DNA from: Reticulitermes speratus
Taxonomy: Eukaryota; Arthropoda; Insecta; Blattodea; Rhinotermitidae
Direction of reading: 5' to 3'
Assembly (NCBI GenBank): GCA_021186555.1
Contig: JAJKFL010000004.1
Location: 39,972,351-40,036,350 of the forward strand
Length of the DNA stretch: 64,000 bases
The position numbers and the translations under genes were made by a program. This document shows positions 9,585-20,398 of the stretch, piece after piece. Below the pieces are notes generated by a model. That model saw only the letters and a program-made list of their open reading frames with translations, was not told where the DNA came from and made no database searches. Each line of letters starts with the position of its first letter. The first letter of the stretch is position 1.

Positions 9585-10115
9585 TGCTTCCGCCGCGACG
9601 TTGATGAGATCTGCGCCCTTCTGGGGTATTACGTGGCGTCGTGTGGTAATTGTGTACGTTACAAGTTACGTTGTAGGTTGCTGGCTTTCTTTCTTTCCAA
9701 CTCGGACTCTTGACCCGTGAAAATGGGACCGACACGTCCCGAAACGTCGGTAAACAATTACCTCACGACCGCCTTGCCATGGCTCAGGCGTTCAATCGCC
9801 GGCCTCCCACCGCGGAGGCTCGGGTTCGATCCCAGGTCAGTACATGTGGGATTTGTGGTGGACAAAGTGGCACTGGGACAGGTTTTTCCCCGAGTACTTC
9901 GGTTTTCCCCTGTCAATTTCATTCCACTGGTGCTCTAGTAGAAGGAAAAACGAAAAAAAAGAACTGATCATCTTCATCACAGGGTTGCACAATAAGCCTC
10001 AAGGCTGCGGTGCGTCTGTAGCTTCTGCTGCGGGGCCCTTCACAAAAAAAATAATAAAATAAAATAAAATAAAAAACCGCAGCGTAATATCGCAGAAGAG
10101 CGCAGATCCGTTAAC
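9585..10115. repeat. Foldback element split by a SINE-B
   Basis: Left arm GATCTGCGCCCTTCTGGGGT (about 9608) and right arm GTAATATCGCAGAAGAGCGC (about 10085-10104) are inverted. Inside are GACCCGTGAAAATGGGACC and CCCGAAACGTCGGTAAACAA (9727-9757). The element at 53.3 kb is the same family, including TGGCTTTCTTTC in the middle. A SINE-B occupies 9768-10077. Confidence 0.7.
9768..10077 (+). mobile_element. SINE-B copy, near full length
   Basis: Head CCATGGCTCAGGCG with box-B-like GGGTTCGATCCC, body GGGATTTGTGGTGGACAAAG, then CACTGGTGCTCTAG, CAGGGTTGCACAATAAGCCT and GCGGGGCCCTTC, and an A-rich tail of AAAAT repeats. It is the best reference copy for SINE-B in this window and interrupts the foldback element around it. 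Confidence 0.85.
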
Positions 10116-10440
10116 AAGTTGTTTGTGGAAATGCTTTGTGTTTTCTGTGAGGTATGAGCTGAACTTTCAAACATAATTCGTGTGCACGTCAAACAGCAAG
10201 CACAATGCAGCATTTCAGATATCCGCGATGTCGGTACTGCAGGTACCTGAAGTGCGTGATGGTTTGTGGCGGGCAAGCAAGCGAGTTGTGCTGTTTGTTG
10301 TAACGACAGGCAACATTATGCTCGAGCTGCAGTCTGTCGGAAGTTGACAGATGCAACCACGTGTAATGCACGGATACTCTGATCGTGTAAAACTGGTTTC
10401 TTCTGAAGTTAGGACACAGTGCTGTAGAAATGACGTAGTA
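10116..10440. other. No recognised feature
   Basis: Unique-looking sequence between the foldback element and the palindromic array. The minus-strand ORFs of 78 and 115 codons have no domain that I recognise. Confidence 0.4.
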
Positions 10441-11250
10441 AGGGGCCGGATATGGTCGGTGGCGCATGGGGGCGTGGAGGTAAATTAGGGTGTAGGGGTG
10501 ACGGTGGAGGTCAGGCTCCATCCGTCTTGACCCCACACTCTAGAGTACCTCCAGGCCCCCCATGCGCCATAGTAGTAAGGGGCCGGATATGGTCGGTGGC
10601 GCATGGGGGCGTTGAGGTAAATTAGGGTGTAGGGGTGACGGTGGAGGTCAGGCTCCATCCGTCGACCCTACACTCTAGAGTACCTCCATGCCCCCATGCG
10701 CCATAGTAGTAAGGGGCCGGATATGGTCGGTGGCGCATGGGGGCGTTGAGGTAAATTAGGGTGTAGGGGTGACGGTGGTGGTCAGGCTCCATCCGTCGAC
10801 CCTACACTCTAGAGTACCTCCATGCCCCCATGCGCCATAGTAGTAAGGGGCCGGATATGGTCGGTGGCGCATGGGGGCGTGGAGGTAAATTAGGGTGTAG
10901 GGGTGACGGTGGAGGTCAGGCTCCATCCGTCTTGACCCCACACTCTAGAGTACCTCCAGGCCCCCCATGCGCCATAGTAGTAAGGGGCCGGATATGGTCG
11001 GTGGCGCATGGGGGCGTGGAGGTAAATTAGGGTGTAGGGGTGACGGTGGAGGTCAGGCTCCATCCGTCGACCCTACACTCTAGAGTACCTCCATGCCCCC
11101 ATGCGCCATAGTAGTAAGGGGCCGGATATGGTCGGTGGCGCATGGGGGCGTTGAGGTAAATTAGGGTGTAGGGGTGACGGTGGTGGTCAGGCTCCATCCG
11201 TCGACCCTACACTCTAGAGTACCTCCACGCCCCCATTCGCCGTGGACCAT
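10441..11250. repeat. Palindromic satellite, trimeric higher-order repeat x 2
   Basis: Six units start at 10441, 10578, 10712, 10846, 10983 and 11117, with spacings 137, 134, 134, 137, 134. Diagnostic variants repeat in threes: CTTGACCCCACACTC in units 1 and 4, GGTGGTGGTCAGG in units 3 and 6. The array is therefore a 405-bp A-B-C block present twice. Within each unit TGGCGCATGGGGGCG and CGCCCCCATGCGCCA-type arms are inverted with a loop of about 75 bp, so each unit can form a hairpin. Confidence 0.95.
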
Positions 11251-12125
11251 ATCCGGGGGTTGTAGTTGGGTCGAAGTCGCCGTGAAGAAGGCAGCATGGC
11301 CTGTCACTTTGACTGTGTCGCAGTTCACAGTTAGTCCCGCAAGCTGTCCAGAACTGTTCATGTTACCACGGTTACGGATTTCTTGCGGTGTGTGTTTTTG
11401 TAGGCAAATGTACAGACGTTTCGTCTGTGAATGTCCCCCTCCAAGCTCAGTAGTGATGCTGATAATTGCAACAAGTTGCCATCGGTCTGTGCCTGCACTG
11501 CAACACGTAAGAGCACTGCTGTTGGTATTTAACCTGACTGTATGGAGATTTCTTTTACAAATAATACAAGTCCTGTGACGATAGGCGGACAGCCAGCGAG
11601 CTCGCCGAGGCAGCGCAAGAAGCTTGAGTTACCATCAAGGCTCACTAGCGCTATAGTTTACGAACTCCGAAGTCAGCGCAGAGGTGTCAGCAGATGTCAG
11701 CAAGTGCAGTGCAGGCGAACCGACTAGAATTTCGTACAAGTCGTAAAAGTACCTCGGGAAGTGACGTAAAGTTGTCTCTGTGCACGCAACTAAGGCGTAG
11801 GGGGAGTGGAGGTATAACTCCATGCATGCTTAACATGGCGCTGGGTGGGGGAGAGTGATCAGCTTCACGTCCCGACTGCTGTACCGTTGAGTGAAGCTTA
11901 CACGGTGTCTGTTGAAAGAGGGTTGTTCGGGGCCCCAGAGGACAATTGAGGTATCCTGTCCATGTCGGTGATCGAACTGCGATATCTCAGTTATCCACCA
12001 GTCAGTCTGTACCGACAGCCTATTAATTTGATATATTTTTGTGCGTATTAACTCTCTAAAGCAGTTTGTGTCAACCTGGGGTGTGAGAGTCCAGAACATT
12101 GCGCTCTGTAGAATAGTCCTCCGCG
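11251..12125. other. No recognised feature
   Basis: Mixed-composition sequence of about 0.9 kb. The 134-codon plus-strand ORF starting at 11174 begins inside the preceding palindromic array and shows no domain. I cannot support a gene here. Confidence 0.4.
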
Positions 12126-12960
12126 CCCCACAGCTTTTTTAGGCGCGTTTGCAAAATTGCGAAAAGCGACTATTAGCTTCGTCATGTCTCTCCGTCCGCA
12201 TGGAACAACTCGGCTCCCACTGGACGGATTTTCATGAAATTCGATATTTGAGTATTTTTTCTGAAAATCTCTCGAGAAAGTTCAAGTTTAATTAAAGCCT
12301 GACAAGAATAACGGTACTTTACATGAAGACCTATGTACATTTATGGTAATATCTCGCTGAATTCTCCTTATAATGAGAAATGTTTGGGACAAAATTTGTA
12401 GAGAAAATCAAAAAACACATTTTATGTTCAATAACTTTTTTCCGAAAATCGTTCCGTTTATGAGATAATATGGAAAAATACGGTACAGCCAGACAGGCCA
12501 CAGATGACAATACAATACGGCGCATGCGCTTTGCATGCTGGATAACTAAGGCTACAGACACACACTCAGTATGTGTAATACTTACTGCTTTTCCACAGCA
12601 ACAACGGTTTGAAACTTGAGTATCAATGACCGCCATTGTTTGCGTTCACGTAACTCAGTTCGTGTAAAGAACGCACAGTACAACTGTTGGAACAGTTCTT
12701 GGAAACGTCTTTAGAGACGTCGGTGAGTGACGTTCGTCTTGGGTGTCCGATGACTGTAGGCTGTGACTTCTCTTCTTTCGCGCTGTTTCGGGCAAGGCAA
12801 AGCAACTTGACAGACGGAGGCAGCGAGGCGTGGGCAAGCTGCAGACAGACGGACAGACAGCCAGAGATGGTCGGACATGTGCATGTTGTACTGCTGCAGC
12901 ATTTCTGGCAGGATAGAGGGTTGTACTCCAGCTTGGAGTACACTGGGTTTACGTTTTGTA
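12126..12960 (+). pseudogene. Decayed dispersed ORF element
   Basis: Broken plus-strand translation gives MEQLGSHWTDFHEI near 12200 and RRMRFACWITKATDTHS near 12520, with stops between. From memory these phrases recur in many insect sequences as an uncharacterised, high-copy transcribed repeat. I cannot name a function. A second relic of the start (GCAAAATTGCGAAAAGC) is at 14196-14300. ORFs on the opposite strand are shadows. Confidence 0.4.
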
Positions 12961-13021
12961 AATACAGTTTTGCATATTCGTGTGCTCAAACATATTGTGA
13001 AATTTACTGCGTATACTGATG

Positions 13022-13109
13022 CCCAGGGGCGCAACCAAGGGGGGGGGGGGGCTGCCGGGCTGCAGCCCCCCGCCCCAAAAACCCCCCAAAACCGAAATTT
13101 AAAAAATCA
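13022..13109. other. GC-rich mobile-element end
   Basis: CCAGGGGCGCAACCAAGG followed by a run of G's and AGCCCCCCGCCCCAAAAACC resembles ends of hAT-like elements that start CAGGGGCG. It is cut off by the 55-bp array, so only one end is visible. Confidence 0.35.
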
Positions 13110-14034
13110 CTTAACGAACATACGTACACAGCGCTGTTCTGGTACCTGCAGTTGGCGGAATTAACTTAACGAACATACGTACACAGCGCTGTTCTGGTAC
13201 CTGCAGTTGGCGGAATTAACTTAACGAACATACGTACACAGCGCTGTTCTGGTACCTGCAGTTGGCGGAATTAACTTAACGAACATACGTACACAGCGCT
13301 GTTCTGGTACCTGCAGTTGGCGGAATTAACTTAACAAACATACGTACACAGCGCTGTTCTGGTACCTGCAGTTGGCGGAATTAACTTAACAAACAGACGT
13401 ACACAGCGCTGTTCTGGTACCTGCAGTTGGCGGAATTAACTTAACGAACATACGTACACAGCGCTGTTCTGGTACCTGCAGTTGGCGGAATTAACTTAAC
13501 AAACATATGTACACAGCGCTGTTCTGGTATCTGCAGTTGGCGGAATTAACTTAACAAACATACGTACACAGCGCTGTTCTGGTACCTGAAGTTGGCGGAA
13601 TTAACTTAACAAACATACGTACACAGCGCTGTTCTGGTACCTGCAGTTGGCGGAATTAACTTAACAAACATACGTACACAGCGCTGTTCTGGTACCTGCA
13701 GTTGGCGGAATTAACTTAACAAACATACGTACACAGCGCTGTTCTGGTACCTGCAGTTGGCGGAATTAACTTAACGAACATACGTACACAGCGCTGTTCT
13801 GGTACCTGCAGTTGGCGGAATTACCTTAACAAACATACGTACACAGCGCTGTTCTGGTACCTGCAGTTGGCGGAATTAACTTAACAAACATACGTACACA
13901 GCGCTGTTCTGGTACCTGCAGTTGGCGGAATTAACTTAACAAACATACGTACACAGCGCTGTTCTGGTACCTGCAGTTGGCGGAATTACCTTAACAAACA
14001 TACGTACACAGCGCTGTTCTGGTACCTGCAGTTG
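13110..14034. repeat. Tandem array, 55-bp unit x about 17
   Basis: The unit starts CTTAACGAACATACGTACAC and contains AGCGCTGTTCTGGTACCTGC and AGTTGGCGGAATTAA. The length of 925 bp is 16.8 units. A few units carry CTTAACAAAC or GGTATCTGCAG variants. It contains the palindromes AGCGCT, GGTACC and CTGCAG. Confidence 0.95.
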
Positions 14035-14659
14035 CACGTAGAATTCTGCTTTGTGTTTGGCAGGACTTGCTGTCCAAATCTTGGCCCGGAAATCATGTGT
14101 CCTGACAACCTTTTCGTGACTTTCCTCAGACCCACCAGTAAAACTTCAGTATGCTTACTTAAACTAGGCTACAACCGCTTATTTACATATCGTTCGCAGT
14201 TTGTTTTTTTTAGGCGCGATCGCAAAATTGCGAAAAGCAACTATCAGCTCCGTCTGTCCACATGGAACAACTTGGCTCTCACTCGACGGATTTTCATGAC
14301 TTGTGCTGACGAAACTGAGGAGAACCACGAAACTTCTTGTGAGGAGGATCGGTGGCTCGCCCGGGATTCGAAGTGGATACGTCCCGAATTAAAGTCAGAA
14401 TCGTTACTGCGTGATCTATTTTGCTCGATTTCGGAATGTCTGATGGTTCAGAATACTGACTAGACCAGAAGGTTGAATAATGATAATAATAATAATAATA
14501 ATATGTGGTGGCCCTAACAAGGTGCGTGGATGAACAGGAAACAATGGCGGAGAGAATACTCGCGAAAACAACAGAAGGGAATATGAAAGGGGGGAGACAC
14601 TAAGATAAAAAGAGGACATTAGAGAGAAAAGAATGAACCTGCTGGGGGAAAAAACCCCG
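14035..14659. other. Spacer with decayed ORF relic and an (AAT)n run
   Basis: 14196-14300 repeats the GCGCGATCGCAAAATTGCG to TCGACGGATTTTCATGA segment also found near 12140-12240. An (AAT)n microsatellite lies at about 14478-14503. A short hairpin, GGGGG with CCCC around AAAAAA (14644-14658), precedes the next array. The 143-codon ORF at 14032-14463 spans these relics and is not convincing. Confidence 0.45.
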
Positions 14660-15835
14660 AAGATGTGCCGTTTGTATTATCGCTAATGTTAAGATGTGCC
14701 GTGTGTATTATAGCTAATGTTAAAATGTGCCGTGTGTATTATCGCTAATGTTAAGATGTGCCGTGTGTATTATTGCTAATGTTAAGATGTGCCGTGTGTA
14801 TTATCGCTAATGTTAAGATGTGCCGTGTGTATTATCGCTAATGTTAAGATGTGCCGTGTGTATTATTGCTAATGTTAAGATGTGCCGTGTGTATTATCGC
14901 TAATGTTAAGATGTGCCGTGTGTATTATCGCTAATGTTAAGATGTGCCGTGTGTATTATTGCTAATGTTAAGATGTGCCGTGTGTATTATCGCTAATGTT
15001 AAGATGTGCCGTGTGTATTATTGCTAATGTTAAGATGTGCCGTGTGTATTATCGCTAATGTTAAGATGTGCCGTGTGTATTATCGCTAATGTTAAGATGT
15101 GCCGTGTGTATTATCGCTAATGTTAAGATGTGCCGTGTGTATTATCGCTAATGTTAAGATGTGCCGTGTATTATCGCTAATGTTAAGATGTGCCGTGTGT
15201 ATTATCGCTAATGTTAAGATGTGCCGTGTGTATTATCGCTAATGTTAAGATGTGCCGTGTGTATTATCGCTAATGTTAAGATGTGTCCTGTGTATTATCG
15301 CTAATGTTAAGATGTGCCTTGTGTATTATCGCTAATGTTAAGATGTGCCGTGTGTATTATCGCTAATGTTAAGATGTGTCGTGTGTATTATCGCTAATGT
15401 TAAGATGTGCCGTGTGTATTATCGCTAATGTTAAGATGTGCCGTGTGTATTATCGCTAATGTTAAGATGTGCCGTGTGTATTATCGCTAATGTTAAGATG
15501 TGCCGTGTGTATTATCGCTAATGTTAAGATGTGCCGTTTGTATTATCGCTAATGTTAAGATGTACCGTGTGTATTATCGCTAATGTTAAGATGTGCCGTG
15601 TGTATTATCGCTAATGTTAAGATGTGCCGTGTGTATTATCGCTAATGTTAAGATGTGCCGTTTGTATTATCGCTAATGTTAAGATGTGCCGTGTGTATTA
15701 TCGCTAATGTTAAGATGTGCCGTGTGTATTATCGCTAATGTTAAGATGTGCCGTGTGTATTATCGCTAATGTTAAGATGTGCCGTGTGTATTATCGCTAA
15801 TGTTAAGATGTGCCGTATGTATTATCGCTAATGTT
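14660..15835. repeat. Tandem array, 31-bp unit x 38
   Basis: The unit begins AAGATGTGCCGTGTGTATTA and ends TCGCTAATGTT. The 1,176-bp span equals 38 units with one 2-bp deletion (GCCGTGTATTATCG near 15164). Variation is limited to single bases such as ATTG for ATCG, showing strong homogenisation. Confidence 0.95.
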
Positions 15836-16035
15836 AGTCACTGTCTATGCATCACTGTGCTGGTAGACACCTGCTTGTGCACAGCAACAGTGCCTTAAGT
15901 CCTGACTTCGATTGCGATTTTGTGTGGCCTGTCATTACAGGCACCCGTGTTGTACACAACAACTTCCTTACGCCGCCGTGCATAGTACACGTCTTGTGTC
16001 GTGATGTCTTATTATTACTTGGGGACACTTTTTAG
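15836..16035. other. No recognised feature
   Basis: A 62-codon plus-strand ORF fills most of this spacer without a recognisable motif. No repeat copy is found elsewhere in the window. Confidence 0.35.
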
Positions 16036-16310
16036 CGCGGAAGGTCGCGGGTTCGATTCCCGATGGTGTCATTACAATTTTTCATTGACATAATCCTTCC
16101 GGTCGCACTATGGCCCTGAGGTCGACTCAGCCTCTAACAGAAATGAGTACCAGGAGTATTTCCTGGGAGGTAAAGGCGGCCGGTGCGTAGGGCTGACAAC
16201 CTTACCACCTTCATGTGCCGATTGTCTATAAATCTGTGAGCCTGAACGTCCTGGAACCCTAAGGGCCTGTCCAGGCCTGTAGTGGGATTGCTGTTTTTAG
16301 CGACTGCTAT
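16036..16310 (+). mobile_element. SINE-C copy (5'-truncated head)
   Basis: Contains the box-B-like GCGGGTTCGATTCCCGATGG, then CAATTTTTCATTGACATAAT, CTCAGCCTCTAACAGAAATG, CCTTACCACCTTCATGTGCC and CCAGGCCTGTAGTGGGATTG. Other copies are at 43.4, 51.8, 57.0-57.5 and 62.7 kb. Confidence 0.8.
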
Positions 16311-17092
16311 CTGTAGGTCCTTCTCGCCAGCTCTTTTAACTTACGAAACTCTATTGAGCAACGAACAACGTGTTTCTAGACGTGATGCTTGTCGTGGAAC
16401 AGACAGAGACCGTGTCCAGTACGTTCTTTAAATATAGTGAGTAAAGCCCCAGTATTAAATGCAGTACGTCGAACTAAAATGCGTGGACCCCGGCTGACCG
16501 CAAATCGGAACAGCGTCGAACGCTATGACGGCCGTCACGCGAAAATGTGTGCGTGACGATCGGATGTGGGCTTTAAGAATGAAGTTCTGTAATGTAATTG
16601 TAATATTATCGTGACATGCACGTGCCTAGGTCACGATCTGTGTGCCAAACCACGTCAATGCACGTATTTACTGTTCCATGTATTTACCATTCTACCAAAC
16701 CACTTCCACTGACCCATCTCAGTAACCATCTCATTCACTGGAGTATAAACTTTACTGTAAGTCGCGTTCCCACGACTGGTATAGTCGACACACCTATGTC
16801 ACTTGTGGATATTTGCCAGGACGTAGGAACGGTGTGCTTGTACGAATATTGCCCGCTTGTCCTTCTTCGACTGTCGGCAAATGTGGCACAAGTCAAAGAA
16901 ATCAACAATGTTTGTGTACTTATCGAGTCGAGACTTGTTGTTGCGTTCCCACGACTCGTTTATGCTTGACAATCAGACAAGTGACTTGTACGTGGACAAT
17001 CAGTACGTCGAGTCGTCAAATAGGCCTACACGAGACGTGGAAACGAAGTCACATTGATTAGGCAAATATTTATCAAGCGTACCTGACTGCAT
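16311..17092. other. No recognised feature
   Basis: About 0.8 kb of apparently unique sequence. The overlapping ORFs of 117, 82 and 66 codons around 16616-17061 lie in different frames of one strand and none has a recognisable domain, so I do not call a gene. Confidence 0.4.
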
Positions 17093-17360
17093 ACAGGATT
17101 TTGGTGGGGAGACCTGAGGGAAGGAGACCACTTGGAAGACCCAGACGTAAATGGGAGGATAATATTAAAATGGATCTTCAAGAAGTGGGATTGGAGGGGC
17201 ATGGACTGGATTGATATGGCTCAGGATAGGGACAGGTGGCGGGCTGTTGTGAATGCGGTAATGAACCTTCGGGTTGCATAAAACGCGGGGAATTTCTTGA
17301 CTAGCTGAGGAACTGTTAGCTTCTCAAGAAGGACTCTGCTCCATGGAGTTAGGGTCGGTC
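17093..17360 (+). pseudogene. LINE ORF2 C-terminal tail and 3' UTR
   Basis: One frame gives [20 protein letters not shown] single-base shift near 17200 then gives [20 protein letters not shown] and a stop at about 17279. This pattern is typical of the extreme C-terminus of non-LTR retrotransposon ORF2. The frameshift means it is not functional. The 3' UTR includes TTCTTGACTAGCTGAGGAAC and TCTGCTCCATGGAG. Other copies are at 2.0-4.8 kb and, on the minus strand, 45.6-46.0 kb. The clade is not determinable from the tail. Confidence 0.8.
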
Positions 17361-18360
17361 AGTAGCTGACTGTAAGCTTGTCTGTTCACGGCGAAGTACA
17401 GTCCAGTGAATGGCGAATGCGAACGGGCGTCGAGGGAGCCTGTCGTGGTATAATTTGGTGGGAGGTACTGAGGTGAAGCAAAAAAATATTCATTCAGGAT
17501 AGGTAGTGCGTTGGCCCAAATTTTAACCCCAAAAACTGTTTAATACGAGGCATGAGTGGTGTCCAACTGACCTTTACATTTGATATATAAATGCATCGCC
17601 CATTTACAAGGAAGCCTTAATAAAGTGTGATCTACCCTTTGGATGGAGACAGCAGGTTTCTCCGAAACGTTTGTAAATCTGTACCACACCGTGCGACGTC
17701 AGGTACCGGAAGACAGCGTTATTCTGTTTTGGTACTACTTGAGACGTGGGCCCATTTTGCTCTGAAAGGTGAGGGTAATGAAGAGACATCACTTACATCA
17801 CTTAGTAAATTATGTGCGGGTCCGGAGTTGGATGGCTGTGGTCGTGGGTGGTTCGGGATTGGAACAAAGTGCAGTCGCACGCTGTTTTGTTCGTCTTGGA
17901 CGTGCAGTAATAGAACAATACGGCGCGTACTATGCTGGTGGCTACGTGTATGCAAACCTTAGCTCTGTACACTGTATCGAGATCTGACGTTGGTGGCCCG
18001 AGCGCGGAAATGAAATTAGACGTATTTCTTATCGTATCAGAGACGTCACAATATAGACATCAGTCATTTCGGAACTTTTGTCTTTACGTCTTCAATCTGC
18101 AGACCCGAAGAAGCAGAAGAAGCACTACACTATTAAGGTCGCGTTCCTGGTCACGCCGTGGTGGTCACTGGTCAACGTCATGCCTCGCCTGCTTTGCTCC
18201 CGGAGCAAAATCCCCCGGTACCCATTGGTCAGGACGTTTTGGACAAAAGAAAAATATTTTGCCCCTAACTGGAAGCGATCTGTCGGGCCGTACAGTACGT
18301 AGTGTGCGTACCGACTGAGCTGTGTGGGCTCGTATATACTGCAGGGAGAACTGTGCATGG
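17361..18360. other. Mostly unassigned, with one CCGAAACG half-element
   Basis: At about 17600-17745 the order TGTGATCTACCC, TCTCCGAAACGTTTG, then CCGGAAGACAGCG follows the conserved 3' half of the foldback superfamily (CCGAAACGTCG, then CC[A/G]GAAGAC). No matching left arm is visible. The remainder contains only unconvincing ORFs. Confidence 0.4.
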
Positions 18361-19080
18361 TGTGAACTGCAAAACGTCCTTCTGCTGTGTCGTGAACTTC
18401 AGAACGTCCTGCTGCTGTGTTGTGAACGTCAAAACGTCCTGCTGCTGTGTTGTGAACTTCAAAACGTCCTGCTGCTGTGTTGTGAACGTCAAAACGTCCT
18501 GCTGCTGTGTTGTGAACGTCAAAACGTCCTGCTGCTGTGTTGTGAACTGCAAAACGTCCTTCTGCTGTGTCGTGAACTTCAGAACGTCCTGCTGCTGTGT
18601 TGTGAACGTCAAAACGTCCTGCTGCTGTGTTGTGAACGTCAAAACGTCCTGCTGCTGTGTTGTGAACTTCAAAACGTCCTGCTGCTGTGTTGTGAACGTC
18701 AAAACGTCCTGCTGCTGTGTTGTGAATTTCAAAACGTCCTGCTGCTGTGTTGTGAACGTCAAAACGTCCTGCTGCTGTGTTGTGAACGTCAAAACGTCCT
18801 TCTGCTGTGTTGTGAACTTCAAAACGTCCTGCTGCTGTGTTGTGAACTTCAAAACGTCCTGCTGCTGTCTTGTGAACTTCAAAACGTCCTGCTGCTGTAT
18901 TGTGAACTTCAAAACGTCCTGCTGCTGTGTTGTGAACGTCAAAACGTCCTTCTGATGTGTTGTGAACTTCAAAACGTCCTGCTGCTGTGTTGTGAACGTC
19001 AAAACGTCCTGCTGCTGTATTGTGAACTTCAAAACGTCCTGCTGCTGTGTTGTGAACGTCAAAACGTCCTGCGCAGACTG
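18361..19080. repeat. Tandem array, 30-bp unit x 24
   Basis: The unit is TGTGAACGTCAAAACGTCCT plus GCTGCTGTGT, with TTC/GTC/TGC alternatives at one position. A distinctive variant pair (GAACTGCAAAACGTCCTTC, then CGTGAACTTCAGAACG) recurs at 18361 and 18541, 180 bp apart. As 30 is a multiple of 3, two plus-strand frames (217 and 256 codons) and one minus-strand frame (265 codons, repeating TTQQQDVLTF) are open. The last unit degenerates. Confidence 0.95.
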
Positions 19081-19286
19081 CTGTGTCTGTAGTGACTAGG
19101 CCAAGGGGCTGGAAAACTGAGGAATCGAGGTTTGATTCCCGGCAGGGACAAGAGATATTTACTTCTCCACAAGGCGTCCAGACCGGCTCTGGCCCACCTG
19201 CCGCCTACTCAAGAAGCAGCAGTGACGTCACAGCCATTTGTGGCCCTGTTCAGAAGGTTAATAAATGCATAGACGGTTATGCTGTA
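19081..19286. other. No recognised feature
   Basis: A short spacer. GAGGTTTGATTCCCGGCAGG resembles a tRNA-like box B of a SINE head, and TCTGGCCCACCTGCCGCCTA a SINE-A-like body, so a very degraded SINE-A is possible. Confidence 0.3.
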
Positions 19287-19470
19287 TAAGTCTTCCGGTT
19301 TTCACGGTGGTGTTCACCTTGTGGTAGAGTGAGTTTGTTCCGACGTTTCGGAGGAACTTGCTGGCGCCATCTTCACCGTTACTGAATTTCGTTCAGGCGG
19401 ATGCTTCAGGCATTACGGTCCTCCGAAACGTCGGAACAAACACGCGATGCGGCACGACCAGAAGACAATA
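19287..19470. repeat. Foldback element with paired CGACGTTTCGG / CCGAAACGTCG
   Basis: TTTGTTCCGACGTTTCGGAG (about 19336) and CTCCGAAACGTCGGAACAAA (about 19422-19441) are near-exact inverted copies. GCGCCATCTTCACCG, the complement of a GAAGATGGCGC motif, lies between them. ACGACCAGAAGACAATA (19456-19472) is the conserved distal motif of this superfamily. Confidence 0.65.
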
Positions 19471-19499
19471 ATTTGGTCGCCGCCTGTCTGCAATGCAGC

Positions 19500-19825
19500 C
19501 AACAAAACGACCAGTTGCAATGCAGTCAACAACACGGCAACAATGCAGTCAACAATACGACAATGCAGTCAACAATACGACAACAATGCAGTCAACAACA
19601 CGACAACAATGCAGTCAACAATACGACAACAATGCAGTCAACAACACAACAATGCAGTCAACAACACGACAACAATGCAGTCAACAACACGACAACAATG
19701 CAGTCAACAACACAACAATGCAGTCAACAACACAACAATGCAGTCAACAACACAACAATGCAGTCAACAACACGACAACAATGCAGTCAACAACACGACA
19801 ACAATGCAGTCAACAACACGACCAG
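19500..19825. repeat. Tandem array, mixed 23- and 20-bp units
   Basis: Units are ACAACAATGCAGTCAACA plus ACACG with or without an extra CAA/ACG triplet, giving 23-bp and 20-bp versions in irregular order. Because lengths vary, three plus-strand frames remain open with Gln/Asn/Thr/Ser-rich translations of up to 163 codons, which are artefacts. Confidence 0.9.
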
Positions 19826-20398
19826 TTCGTGTTCAGCAATTTGTACGTTCCAGCAGTTTTCTGCCCTGAGCAGCAAATTTCGGGTTCAATGAACTCGTCA
19901 GAAACGAACGTTATCTAACAAGTAACGTGTTTGTGCAATTTAATCTGGCACAAGCTGCTGGTGTCTGTGACACTGAACAACGGCGCGTCGGAATCCCGAA
20001 ACACGTGCGGTCTAAATACGTAAGCTTGAACTACGCTAGTTACGCAGCACGGACAGTCAACAGGTCCGACGCTCGGCCTCTCGTCTCCATATACGTAGCA
20101 GTAACGTGGCTAATAAGCTGAAACGGGGGGGGGGGGGGGGGGGGGGGGGGGGGAATCGGCCATGGGTATTAGGAGTTCAGATGGTTGTATGTTGTGCCCC
20201 GTAAAACGTAGTTTTCATTTCTTTTTCTGTCTTTATTCCACCCAAATAATCGTTTTGAAAATATTTGTTTTTTATTTGCCCCGCTTCAGCTCAGTAGCCA
20301 AAAAAACTATTCTTAGAAAAAAATAATGGGGGGGGGGGGAGTCGGGCATTGTGTACTACCAGGGGGGACATTCATAAATTCTACGTTCTGCCCACACA
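19826..20398. other. Spacer with a 29-G homopolymer
   Basis: A run of 29 G's spans 20125-20153 and a second G run lies at 20330-20339. The former could form G-quadruplexes, and its exact length in an assembly is unreliable. The rest is unassigned. From about 20371, TTCATAAATTCTACGTTCTG begins the leader of the 114-bp arrays. Confidence 0.6.

Noticed and set aside
11174-11578. 134-codon ORF as a gene
   Set aside because: Starts inside the palindromic array and has no recognisable domain or splice context.
16616-17061. Overlapping ORFs near 16.6-17.1 kb as coding
   Set aside because: Different frames on one strand, no motif, no splice or conservation evidence.
18265-19092. ORFs of 217, 256 and 265 codons as a repetitive secreted or Cys-rich protein
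   Set aside because: Three frames on both strands are open at once, there is no signal peptide, and the unit is an exact 30-bp satellite.
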